Made by a program: the position numbers and the translations under genes. Source: Firmicutes bacterium UBA6226 (lineage in GTDB: Bacteria > Bacillota_A > Clostridia > Peptostreptococcales > Acidaminobacteraceae). From it: a stretch of DNA of 22,779 nt. Of this stretch, positions 6,564-13,430 are shown one piece after another. Below the pieces are notes generated by a model. It worked only from the letters and a program-made list of their open reading frames with translations. It had not been told where the DNA came from and made no database searches. The stretch spans positions 1 to 22,779 of the forward strand of contig DJWQ01000182.1 of assembly GCA_002441045.1 (NCBI GenBank), in the 5' to 3' direction. Each line of letters opens with the position of its first letter. Position 1 is the stretch's first letter.

Positions 6564-8468
6564 TTATAATATTTCTAACAATTCGTAAAGTTCAGAATAA
6601 AGTCTTTCAATCTCTTCCTTAAGTCCATTGATCTTTTTTTGTACCTCAGCGGCTTTTATATGATCACCATAAACCTCTGGAAGATAAAGTGATTCTTCAA
6701 GGTCGTGAAGCTCATTTTCAGAAAGCTCAATTTGTTTTTCTAAGGTTTTAACTGCAAGTTTTGTTTTTTTATTTTCCTGCTGTTTTTCTTTTTCTTTTCG
6801 CATCAGTTCTTTTTGCTTGGTTTTTGTCAGTGTTATTTCTTCCTCTGGTTGCGTTTCAAGTTGTTTCTGTTCAGCAAGCTTTTGTAAATAGTAATCGTAG
6901 TTGCCCCAATAGACGATTATCCCTTCAGGCGTCATTTCATAAATCTTAGTACATAGCTTATTTAAGAAATATCGGTCATGTGAAATGGTGATCATAGTGC
7001 CATCGTAATTGGTAAGTGCTTCCTCAAGGGTTTCCTTTGAATAAAGATCCAAGTGATTCGTTGGCTCATCTAGGAACAAAAGGTTCGAAGGCGAAAGCAT
7101 GAGTTTGAGCAGGGACAATCTGCCTCGCTCACCACCACTGAGCTTTGAAACAACTTTATCGACATCTTCACCATGGAAAAGAAATGCACCGAGTAAACTC
7201 CGAACCTCTGTTAGGCTCATGTTCGGATGTTCGTCGTGAATTTCAGACAAAACTGTATTTTCCATAACGAGATTGTTCATTTCTTGATCGTAATAACCAG
7301 GTAAGACGTGATGACCAAAATGAAATCTACCTTCATCCTGAGAGAGTTCGCCAAGAAGGATTTTGAAAAGTGTCGTTTTACCCACGCCATTAGGACCGAT
7401 TAAACCGATGCGTTCACCGCGATACATTTCAAATGAAACATCTTTAAAGACGTCCTTGCCTGGATATGCTTTTGAAAGACCCTCAGCCTTTAGTACTTCT
7501 TTACCACTAGGCTCACTTGCTTTAAGTGCCATATGGAAAACCGCCTTAAAAATTCTAGGTTGCTCGATGATTTCCATATGTGCCAAACGTTTTTCTCTCG
7601 ATTTAGCCCTTTTAGCGAGTTTCTCAGTACCATGGCCTTTGTATTTTCTAATTAAGGCTTCTTGCTTATCTATTTCCTTTTTTTGATTTTCATAGCGTTT
7701 GAGTTCCGCTTCAAAAAATGCTTTTTTCTGGATGATAAATTGAGAGTAATTACCGTTGTATTCAGAAAGTTCCCCATCCTCTATTTCAAATATCTTTGTT
7801 GCTACTTGATCTAAGAAGTAACGGTCATGTGAAATCATGATGACAGTACCAGGATAATCTCTTAAAAAACCTTCCAGCCAATTAATCGCTGCAATATCCA
7901 AGTGATTCGTTGGTTCGTCCAAAAGTAAAATATCGGGTTGTCTCAGTAGCAATCGAGCGATACCAACTCGAGATTTTTGACCACCGCTGAGCAAGTTAAT
8001 GGACTTTTGGAATTCACTTTCTTCAAAACCAAGTCCAACGAGTACACCGCGTATGCGACTACTAATAGAGTACCCTTCCAATCGGTCAAACTCAGATTGA
8101 AGATGACTGTATTCGTTTAATACGGACTCAGAATGATCGGTTGCCATAAGAAGTTCTAGAGCACGCATTTCGTGCTCAATTTTATAGATATCCTCAAAAA
8201 CGGCTTCGCAATAATCAAAGATGGATTCCGATATGTCCAAGCTTGTATTTTGCTCAAGATAGCCTACAACCAAATCCTTACCGACAAATAAATCGCCCTC
8301 ATCTTTGGTTTCAATACCCATTAATATTTTCATAAGTGTCGTTTTACCGGCACCATTAACACCAATCAAACCGACTTTATCTTGAACATTAACTGTAAAT
8401 TGAATGTCTTCCAAAATACTGTCGATGCCATATGATTTATATAAGTTGTTACAAGAAAGTGCAATCAT
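6564..8468 (-). CDS. ABC-F family ATPase (YdiF-like translation factor)
   Basis: 634 residues with two ABC domains and no membrane segments, the layout of the ribosome-acting ABC-F family. Domain 1 has Walker A GVNGAGKTT (about 37-45), signature LSGGQKSR and Walker B ILLLDEPTNHLD. Domain 2 has GPNGVGKTT, LSGGERGR and LLFLDEPTNHLD, and both carry ISHDRYFL switch motifs. A charged inter-domain linker (KKEIDKQEALIRKYKGHG) and a C-terminal coiled coil from about residue 540 complete the family pattern. Length and position beside tsaD and rex match B. subtilis YdiF. The role is likely relief of stalled ribosomes; antibiotic-resistance activity cannot be inferred. TGAGG precedes the ATG at 8468. 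No terminator follows, so some readthrough into acpP is possible. Confidence 0.9.
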   Translation of the reverse strand: MIALSCNNLYKSYGIDSILEDIQFTVNVQDKVGLIGVNGAGKTTLMKILMGIETKDEGDLFVGKDLVVGYLEQNTSLDISESIFDYCEAVFEDIYKIEHEMRALELLMATDHSESVLNEYSHLQSEFDRLEGYSISSRIRGVLVGLGFEESEFQKSINLLSGGQKSRVGIARLLLRQPDILLLDEPTNHLDIAAINWLEGFLRDYPGTVIMISHDRYFLDQVATKIFEIEDGELSEYNGNYSQFIIQKKAFFEAELKRYENQKKEIDKQEALIRKYKGHGTEKLAKRAKSREKRLAHMEIIEQPRIFKAVFHMALKASEPSGKEVLKAEGLSKAYPGKDVFKDVSFEMYRGERIGLIGPNGVGKTTLFKILLGELSQDEGRFHFGHHVLPGYYDQEMNNLVMENTVLSEIHDEHPNMSLTEVRSLLGAFLFHGEDVDKVVSKLSGGERGRLSLLKLMLSPSNLLFLDEPTNHLDLYSKETLEEALTNYDGTMITISHDRYFLNKLCTKIYEMTPEGIIVYWGNYDYYLQKLAEQKQLETQPEEEITLTKTKQKELMRKEKEKQQENKKTKLAVKTLEKQIELSENELHDLEESLYLPEVYGDHIKAAEVQKKINGLKEEIERLYSELYELLEIL

Positions 8469-8603
8469 GTTAGCCTCATTTCATATGTGTTCGTGATACT
8501 AGATACGAGTAAATTTTTAACTTGTGAAAAAATTATTACTAAGTCACTAGATATTATAACGTAAATCATATAAAATAAAAAGAGATTCGAGAGGCTAAAC
8601 GCC

Positions 8604-8621
8604 TTGTTATATATTTGACAT
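8604..8621 (+). promoter_or_regulatory. Candidate Rex operator at the rex promoter
   Basis: TTGTTATATATTTGACAT has the 7-4-7 dyad layout of the Rex site TTGTTAA-N4-TTAACAA reported for clostridia and matches 11 of its 14 defined bases. It overlaps the -35 hexamer (8615-8620), so NADH-free Rex bound here would block RNA polymerase. This is a prediction from pattern matching. Confidence 0.55.
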
Positions 8622-8644
8622 TCTTTCTGCGATAGTGCTATAAT
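8615..8644 (+). promoter_or_regulatory. Promoter of rex
   Basis: Perfect TTGACA (8615-8620), 18-base spacer and perfect TATAAT (8639-8644) preceded by TGC (extended -10). This is the strongest promoter by consensus in the window. The start of transcription would be near 8651, giving a leader of about 27 bases. Confidence 0.85.
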
Positions 8645-8677
8645 TTTAATAACATAAATTGGTGATGAGGTGGATGT

Positions 8678-9316
8678 ATGAAGGATAAAAATATCTCAGT
8701 TGCGGTAATTAGAAGATTACCGAAGTACCATAGATACTTAAAGGAATTACTTGATAATGACATAAAGAGAATCTCTTCTAAAGAGTTGAGCAAAATGATC
8801 GGCTTCACTGCATCTCAAATTAGACAAGATCTCAATAATTTCGGTGGATTCGGACAACAAGGCTATGGCTATAACGTTGAAGATTTGTATAATGAAATTG
8901 GAAAAATATTGGGCTTAACAAGACCATATAATGTTGTTATCGTTGGCGCAGGTAACTTGGGACAAGCGCTAGCAAACTATTCAAGCTTTGATCGCCTTGG
9001 TTTTAAGCTTCAAGCGATGTTTGATGTTAACCCAAAGGTGATTGGACTAAAAATCAACAATGTAGAAGTACTTGATATGGATAAGTTTGAGTCATTTGTA
9101 AATGAACACAACGTTGAAATTGTTTACATTTGTACAAGTAGAGATGGTGCACAAGACGTAGCTGATAAGATTCAAAGAACAAGTGCCAAAGCAATTTGGA
9201 ACTTTGCGCCAGTAGATTTAAAACTTAAGAGTAATATTATAGTAGAAAACATTCATTTGATTGACAATTTACTAACTGTATCTTACTTCTTAAAAGAATC
9301 AAATGAAGCACTATAA
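8678..9316 (+). CDS. rex: Redox-sensing transcriptional repressor Rex
   Basis: 212 residues, standard for Rex. The N-terminal winged helix carries the recognition segment TASQIRQDLNNFGGFGQQGY (44-63). The NAD(H)-binding Rossmann domain shows GAGNLG (90-95) and the usual IWNFAPVDL near the C-terminus. Rex binds its operators when NADH/NAD+ is low and leaves them when NADH is high, controlling fermentative genes such as thiolase-butyryl pathways in clostridia. GAGGTGG (8667-8673) precedes the ATG at 8678. It is transcribed divergently from the ABC-F gene and is followed by a terminator and then thiolase. A candidate Rex site in its own promoter suggests autoregulation. Confidence 0.95.
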   Translation: MKDKNISVAVIRRLPKYHRYLKELLDNDIKRISSKELSKMIGFTASQIRQDLNNFGGFGQQGYGYNVEDLYNEIGKILGLTRPYNVVIVGAGNLGQALANYSSFDRLGFKLQAMFDVNPKVIGLKINNVEVLDMDKFESFVNEHNVEIVYICTSRDGAQDVADKIQRTSAKAIWNFAPVDLKLKSNIIVENIHLIDNLLTVSYFLKESNEAL

Positions 9317-9346
9317 ATAATTTAACAGAATATTAAAGTGAAACAA

Positions 9347-9378
9347 AAGGATTAGGGATGACCTAATTCTTTTTTTTT
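9347..9378 (+). terminator. Intrinsic terminator of rex
   Basis: 10-bp stem AAGGATTAGG (9347-9356)/CCTAATTCTT (9362-9371) with one G-T wobble and a 5-base loop, followed by a run of T to 9378. Confidence 0.8.
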
Positions 9379-9443
9379 GATAAAATGTAAGATAGGGATT
9401 GTCACAAAATTATAGGGATAAAAAATCAGGGAGGTAACAACAA

Positions 9444-10625
9444 ATGAAAGAGGTAGTAATTGTAAGTGCAATGAGAACTGCAATCGGTTCTTTTGGTGGC
9501 TCTTTAAAGGACATCAAACCAGCTGATCTTGGTGCAACTGTTATTAAAGCAGCACTTGAAAAAGCAGGTGTAGCACCTGAGAGCGTAGATGAGGTTATCT
9601 TAGGCTCTGTTATCCAAGCGGGATACGGTCAAGGCGTTGCACGCCAAGCATGGATTAACAACGGTTATCCAGTAGAAGTACCATGTACGACGATTAACAT
9701 GATTTGTGGTTCTGGACTTAAGGCTGTGTCTATGGCATACCAGTCAATCGTTTCAGGTGCAAATGATGTGGTGATTGCAGGCGGTACAGAAAACATGAGC
9801 ATGGCACCATATGTTATCAAAAGTGGTAGATGGGGTCAAAGAATGGGCAATGGCGAGTTATATGATACTATGGTAATGGACGGCTTATGGGAAGCATTTA
9901 ACAACTACCATATGGGTATGACGGCTGAAAACATCGTTGCTCAGTGGGGCTTAACTCGTGAAGAACAAGATGAGTTGGCATTTAACTCACAAAGAAAAGC
10001 AGCACTTGCAAGAGCAAATGGTAGATTTGCAGACGAAATCGTTCCTGTTTTCTTACCAAATAGAAAAGGGGATCCAATTCGTTTTGATCAAGATGAATAT
10101 ATAAAAGAAACTTCAGTAGAAAAATTAGCAGCACTTAAACCGGCGTTCAAAAGAGACGGTGGTAGTGTTACTGCAGGAAATGCTTCTGGTATCAACGATG
10201 GTGCTTCTTGTGTAGTTGTTATGAGCAAAGAAAAAGCAGATGAACTTGGTTTAAAACCACTTTGTACAATTGTATCTCATGCTTCTGCAGGCGTTGATCC
10301 TAAAATAATGGGTATCGGACCAGTACCAGCTACTAAAAAGGCATTAGCTAAAGCTGGCTTAACCGTGGCTGACCTAGATCTTATTGAAGCAAATGAAGCA
10401 TTTGCAGCTCAAGCATTAGCAGTAACAAAAGAGCTTGGCTTTGACAAAGAAAAAGTAAATGTAAACGGTGGTGCTATTGCACTTGGTCATCCAATTGGTG
10501 CATCAGGTAACAGAATATTAGTTACACTGATCCACGAACTTATGAAACGTGAAGGCACATATGGCCTTGCAACACTTTGTATCGGTGGCGGTATGGGTGA
10601 AGCATTGATCATAAAAAGAGCTTAA
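9444..10625 (+). CDS. thlA: Acetyl-CoA acetyltransferase (biosynthetic thiolase)
   Basis: 393 residues. It condenses two acetyl-CoA to acetoacetyl-CoA (or the reverse), the entry step of butyrate-type fermentation, in the cytoplasm. The catalytic residues are visible: nucleophile C88 in [11 protein letters not shown]349 in [14 protein letters not shown], and C379 in [10 protein letters not shown]. All agree in position with clostridial ThlA. AGGGAGGT at 9428-9435 fixes the ATG at 9444. Thiolase genes are classic Rex targets in clostridia and this one follows rex directly, but the only Rex-like sequence in front of it is poor (TTGTCAC at 9399-9405 as one half-site). I see no clear promoter in the 65 bases after the rex terminator. 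No crt-bcd-etf-hbd genes are in the window. A hairpin overlaps its stop codon, and a MarR gene follows after 46 bases. Confidence 0.93.
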   Translation: MKEVVIVSAMRTAIGSFGGSLKDIKPADLGATVIKAALEKAGVAPESVDEVILGSVIQAGYGQGVARQAWINNGYPVEVPCTTINMICGSGLKAVSMAYQSIVSGANDVVIAGGTENMSMAPYVIKSGRWGQRMGNGELYDTMVMDGLWEAFNNYHMGMTAENIVAQWGLTREEQDELAFNSQRKAALARANGRFADEIVPVFLPNRKGDPIRFDQDEYIKETSVEKLAALKPAFKRDGGSVTAGNASGINDGASCVVVMSKEKADELGLKPLCTIVSHASAGVDPKIMGIGPVPATKKALAKAGLTVADLDLIEANEAFAAQALAVTKELGFDKEKVNVNGGAIALGHPIGASGNRILVTLIHELMKREGTYGLATLCIGGGMGEALIIKRA

Positions 10626-10657
10626 TGACATCCATTTAATCGAATGAGTCGTTAAGC
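10620..10657 (+). other. Hairpin between thiolase and marR
   Basis: GCTTAATGAC (10620-10629) pairs with GTCGTTAAGC (10648-10657), 10 bp with one G-T wobble, and an inner CATT/AATG stem is possible. It covers the thiolase stop codon and ends just before the marR ribosome binding site. There is no T-run, so it is more likely an mRNA processing or stability element than a terminator. Confidence 0.45.
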
Positions 10658-10671
10658 GTGACGGAGGCAAA

Positions 10672-11154
10672 ATGGCGAATTATACTAAAGAAATCGCGCA
10701 TATGCTCGATCGTATGAACACGAAAATCCTGATGCAGGACAAAAGTGGTTATTTCAAGAAAAAGCTTAAGGTAAAACTCAATTTAGTTGAACTTCTGTTA
10801 ATCAAGCAACTGGGTGAACAGGGTGAAGTTAAAATGAATGACCTAATTAAAACCTTGGAAATCGATCGAAACCTGATGACAACGACTCTAAAGCGTCTAT
10901 CTGGTTTAAAGCTGATTCAAAAGAAAACCGATCAATTGGATGGTAGAAGTCAAATTTGCTATCTTTTGCCCCAAGGAGTGGAGCTGTATCAAGCGTTACT
11001 TGAAGAACAGCGCAAGGAGTTAGAATTTATTCTCAGTGACATAACGATTAATGAAGAGAAGACCATACTAAAGTTTATCAGTAAGATGGTACAATATCAT
11101 ACAGATAAGTATGAAATTAAACCAAATGAAACGCATAAACACGAGGGGAATTAG
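10672..11154 (+). CDS. MarR-family transcriptional regulator
   Basis: 160 residues with a central winged helix-turn-helix typical of MarR. Helices span about 35-75 (LVELLLIKQLGEQGEVKMND, then EIDRNLMTTTLKRLSGLKLI) and a wing follows (QKKTDQLDGRSQICYLLP). N- and C-terminal helices would form the dimer interface. GGAGG at 10663-10667 precedes the ATG. It follows thiolase by 46 bases with no terminator between, so the two are probably co-transcribed, and a strong terminator follows. Ligand and targets are unknown. A palindrome 137 bases downstream, before the antiporter promoter, is one possible target. Confidence 0.8.
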   Translation: MANYTKEIAHMLDRMNTKILMQDKSGYFKKKLKVKLNLVELLLIKQLGEQGEVKMNDLIKTLEIDRNLMTTTLKRLSGLKLIQKKTDQLDGRSQICYLLPQGVELYQALLEEQRKELEFILSDITINEEKTILKFISKMVQYHTDKYEIKPNETHKHEGN

Positions 11155-11178
11155 TACCTTTTTATAGGTATAAACTAG

Positions 11179-11213
11179 AGACTACTTAGTCCATTGGGCT
11201 AAGTAGTCTTTTT
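11179..11213 (+). terminator. Strong intrinsic terminator after marR
   Basis: 14-bp stem (11179-11192 with 11196-11209, one G-T pair) built around AGACTACTTAG/CTAAGTAGTCT, then TTTTT to 11213. It closes the thiolase-marR unit. Confidence 0.92.
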
Positions 11214-11290
11214 ATTTTCGAAGATACAAGCTAAAAGTATTGCAAAATAAGGCAAGTGACCGAAAGTCCTTTCATGAAAAGCCTTTAAAA

Positions 11291-11307
11291 ATGTAATACA
11301 ATTACAT
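11291..11307 (+). promoter_or_regulatory. Palindromic operator candidate upstream of antiporter
   Basis: Perfect 7-bp inverted repeat ATGTAAT-ACA-ATTACAT. It ends 10 bases before the -35 hexamer at 11318, a position suited to an activator or an upstream repressor. The protein that binds it is unknown. Confidence 0.45.
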
Positions 11308-11317
11308 AAAATTTTAC

Positions 11318-11346
11318 TTGAAGTTTGTTAAAAATAGGCGTAAAAT
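11318..11346 (+). promoter_or_regulatory. Promoter of the cation/proton antiporter
   Basis: TTGAAG (11318-11323), 17-base spacer, TAAAAT (11341-11346). The TTG that opens the longest reading frame of the antiporter is therefore better read as the -35 element. The transcript would begin near 11353, shortly before AGGAGG at 11362. Confidence 0.6.
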
Positions 11347-11371
11347 CAAGTTTGTTTGTCTAGGAGGAATT

Positions 11372-12604
11372 ATGGAAAACGCAATTATCCAATCTGCGGA
11401 CCAACTGATGGAGCTAGTTGGCCTCGTTATTTTAGTCGGACTTGTTTTTACAAAAATAAGTAACCTCGTGAAGCTCCCTGATGTCGTTTTATATATTTTA
11501 GCTGGTATAATCCTTGGACCCCAACTCTTAAATTGGATTAACATTGAAAAGTTCCCAGTTGAAAATCAACTCATTTTGTCTTTCGGTGCTGCCTATATTT
11601 TATACGATGGTGGTAGAGAAATAGATTTGAAGGTACTCAATCAAGTAAAACTATCGGTTGGAATGCTAGCCACTGTCGGTGTACTCATTTCAACTACAAT
11701 CGTTGGATTTGTAGCGAGTCGCGTATTTGATATTCCACTTACTTATGCACTCCTCATGGGTTCAGTTGTCGCATCGACAGATCCCTCAGTACTGGTGCCT
11801 CTATTTAAGAAAATGAATATCAGCAACAAATTAAAGCAGTCTATTATCTCTGAATCTGCATTCAATGATGCTGCTGGAGCGGTGATTACTTATTCATTGC
11901 TTTCTATTATATTAGGTGGTACTTTTTCACCACTAGACAGCTTCTTTGATTTGGTAAAATCCATAGGTGGTGGCTTTGCCATAGGTGCTGTAATCGGTTA
12001 TATGACACATCTTTTAACCGATGAAAGAAATAAGCTAGGCCTTTTCAAAGAGTATGCAACAGAGCTTGTACTGGTTTCTGTTGTAGGTTCTTATCTCATC
12101 GCCAACCATTTTGACTTTAGTGGCTTTATGGCAGTATTTATTATGGGGATGTTTTGTGGCAATAAAAAAATCTTTAAGTTTTGGATTCCTGAAGAGTCAT
12201 TCCAATCCCATTTAAGATTTAAAGAAGTATTGACGATTATTCTTAGAATGATGATCTTTGTCTTATTAGGAACACATTTAAGCTTTAGTGTGTTATTGGA
12301 CAACCTTGTTCCAACGTTAATCGTCGTAGGTGTTTTGATTTTCATTGCTCGACCTGTATCTGTGCTTGCGTGTATCTTATTTGATAAGAAAGCTGAGTGG
12401 ACGAGAAAGCAGATTATTTATTTGATGTGGGTGCGTGAGACAGGCGTTATACCAGCGGCGCTGGCTGGAATGCTTGTTACTTCAGGCGTTGCTCATTCGG
12501 ATGTGATTTCTGCAGTGACATTTGCAACTATTATGGTGACACTCACCTTCCAAGCAAGTACCGCAGGATTACTTGCAAAATTTTTAAAGCTAGATGTGAA
12601 GTGA
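11372..12604 (+). CDS. CPA1-type cation/proton antiporter
   Basis: 410 residues, almost entirely hydrophobic, about 11-13 membrane helices, in the Na+(K+)/H+ exchanger superfamily (NhaP-like CPA1). Transport-core motifs are STDPS (T136-D137-P138, the unwound helix 4 region) and ESAFNDAAGAV, with N165-D166 as the ion-binding pair typical of electroneutral exchangers. It lacks a cytoplasmic TrkA_C/RCK domain, so it resembles NhaP rather than the long K+/H+ types. Whether Na+ or K+ is exchanged cannot be read from the sequence. The start is set at the ATG at 11372 behind AGGAGG (11362-11367); an upstream in-frame TTG (11318) overlaps the promoter. It has its own promoter and no clear terminator directly after the stop. 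Confidence 0.88.
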   Translation: MENAIIQSADQLMELVGLVILVGLVFTKISNLVKLPDVVLYILAGIILGPQLLNWINIEKFPVENQLILSFGAAYILYDGGREIDLKVLNQVKLSVGMLATVGVLISTTIVGFVASRVFDIPLTYALLMGSVVASTDPSVLVPLFKKMNISNKLKQSIISESAFNDAAGAVITYSLLSIILGGTFSPLDSFFDLVKSIGGGFAIGAVIGYMTHLLTDERNKLGLFKEYATELVLVSVVGSYLIANHFDFSGFMAVFIMGMFCGNKKIFKFWIPEESFQSHLRFKEVLTIILRMMIFVLLGTHLSFSVLLDNLVPTLIVVGVLIFIARPVSVLACILFDKKAEWTRKQIIYLMWVRETGVIPAALAGMLVTSGVAHSDVISAVTFATIMVTLTFQASTAGLLAKFLKLDVK

Positions 12605-12696
12605 AATTAGTACTATAAATATTAGAGAATTGGAAACAAAAACCATACTCTCGGAATCATTCGTATAAGTAGGGTATAAAAGAATATTTTTACGGA

Positions 12697-12807
12697 ATGT
12701 ATACAATATTTTTTATGAAATTTTTATTGCACAGAAAAATGAGTTGCGTACAATTAATCTAAAACGCAATGAAATTTTTTGTATAAGAAGATGCATGTAT
12801 ACAATAT
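12697..12807. repeat. Pair of 13-bp direct repeats in the antiporter-ferredoxin gap
   Basis: ATGTATACAATAT occurs at 12697-12709 and 12795-12807, 98 bases apart. Each holds the palindrome GTATAC. A second pair, ATGAAATTTTT (12715-12725 and 12769-12779), lies between them. The gap 12605-12823 holds no gene that I can support. The downstream copy runs into TATAAT (12805-12810), so it may be an operator over a plus-strand promoter. Any such transcript would meet the hairpin at 12825 after a few bases. Confidence 0.4.
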
Positions 12808-12820
12808 AATGTGAGAAAAA

Positions 12821-12846
12821 AAAGGACCCCTGTAGGGGTCTTTTTT
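12821..12846. terminator. Bidirectional terminator between antiporter and ferredoxin
   Basis: GACCCC (12825-12830)/GGGGTC (12835-12840) with loop TGTA, flanked by an A-run on the left and TTTTTT (12841-12846) on the right, so it can stop transcripts on both strands. It lies 12 bases from the ferredoxin stop codon and is the only terminator candidate for the antiporter transcript. Confidence 0.85.
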
Positions 12847-12858
12847 ATTTGAATAAAA

Positions 12859-13023
12859 TTATTCTGGTTGTGGAGCGTCAACTGGGCAAACATTTGCACA
12901 AGCGCCACAATCGATACAATCAGAGCTAACTACGTAGATGCTGTCACCAGCAGAGATAGCGTTTACTGGGCATTCTGGTTCACAAGCGCCACATGAAATA
13001 CATGAATCGTTAATTACGTACAT
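12859..13023 (-). CDS. 2[4Fe-4S] ferredoxin, clostridial type
   Basis: 54 residues, small and acidic, with two CxxCxxCxxxCP motifs (CISCGACEPECP and CIDCGACANVCP) that bind two [4Fe-4S] clusters. This is the low-potential electron carrier for pyruvate:ferredoxin oxidoreductase, hydrogenase and Rnf/Etf complexes in clostridia. The start is taken at MYVIND (plus 13023) because AAGGAGG (plus 13030-13036) lies 6 bases upstream and because the family begins here; a longer frame to 13044 would put this site inside the gene. It is monocistronic, with its own promoter and terminator. A Fur-like box lies further upstream. Confidence 0.95.
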   Translation of the reverse strand: MYVINDSCISCGACEPECPVNAISAGDSIYVVSSDCIDCGACANVCPVDAPQPE

Positions 13024-13077
13024 AATAAACCTCCTTATATTCATCGGTTGAATCTAAGCTCAACCCTTTGTCACCTC

Positions 13078-13107
13078 ATTATAATACCCATCACTGGTCT
13101 CTCACAA
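13078..13107 (-). promoter_or_regulatory. Promoter of ferredoxin
   Basis: On the minus strand, TTGTGA (plus 13102-13107), 18-base spacer and a perfect TATAAT (plus 13078-13083). It lies about 55 bases upstream of the ferredoxin start codon. Confidence 0.6.
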
Positions 13108-13148
13108 CGATAAAAATAAGAAAAAAAATGAAAATAGACCAAATACAA

Positions 13149-13163
13149 TGATAATCATTATTG
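13149..13163. promoter_or_regulatory. Fur-box-like palindrome
   Basis: TGATAATCATTATTG matches 13 of 15 positions of the 7-1-7 Fur consensus known from B. subtilis (TGATAATNATTATCA). It lies 42 bases upstream of the ferredoxin -35 and 133 bases before the gdh -35. PerR and Zur sites look similar, so the regulator could be any Fur-family member. Confidence 0.5.
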
Positions 13164-13295
13164 ATTGAATTGTACATTTCGGTAACTTGCAATAGTCAGA
13201 AAACTCAAAAATATGAGGGACAAACAAAAACCCTATGGGCATCAAAAAATGCAATAACTGTTGCAAAAAGTTTATAGATTTACTGTTCAAGATAG
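13164..13295. other. Non-coding stretch between ferredoxin and gdh promoters
   Basis: No supported gene. The minus-strand frame at 13102-13290 has no ribosome binding site and low-complexity hydrophobic content. The short inverted repeat TGCAA-TAACTG-TTGCA lies near 13249-13264. Confidence 0.3.
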
Positions 13296-13324
13296 TTTAC
13301 ACTGTAGGTGTAATGTGTTAAGAT
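13296..13324 (+). promoter_or_regulatory. Promoter of gdhA with internal palindrome
   Basis: TTTACA (13296-13301), 17-base spacer and TAAGAT (13319-13324) with a TGT extension before the -10. The spacer holds a perfect 6-5-6 inverted repeat, TTACAC-N5-GTGTAA (13297-13313), which begins within the -35. A protein bound there would compete directly with polymerase. Confidence 0.65.
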
Positions 13325-13330
13325 GAAAGC

Positions 13331-13430
13331 GTTAGAGAGATTAATATTTTTTTAACAAACTCTAATCGCGAAGCATAAAGGGCGTATTGCCTTGGGGTAA
13401 CCTCATATCATTTTAAAGGAGATGTTTGAA
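13331..13430 (+). other. Leader of gdhA with hairpins
   Basis: From the predicted transcription start (about 13331) to the start codon is 100 bases. Possible stems are TTAGAG (13332-13337)/CTCTAA (13360-13365), AAGGGC (13378-13383)/GCCTT (13389-13393) and GGGG (13394-13397)/CCTC (13401-13404). I do not recognise a known riboswitch consensus. AAAGGAG (13415-13421) closes the leader. Confidence 0.35.

Noticed and set aside
8597..8604. Short hairpin AGGC-TAAAC-GCCT upstream of rex
   Set aside because: Only 4 bp, not distinguishable from chance.
11318..11371. TTG at 11318 as the antiporter start
   Set aside because: It coincides with a -35 hexamer and lacks a ribosome binding site, while AGGAGG stands before the ATG at 11372.
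13102..13290. Minus-strand 62-codon frame upstream of ferredoxin
   Set aside because: No ribosome binding site, overlaps the ferredoxin promoter and Fur-like box, low-complexity end.
13331..13430. Known riboswitch (c-di-GMP, glycine, THF, fluoride) before gdhA
   Set aside because: The conserved core sequences of these classes, as I know them, are not present.
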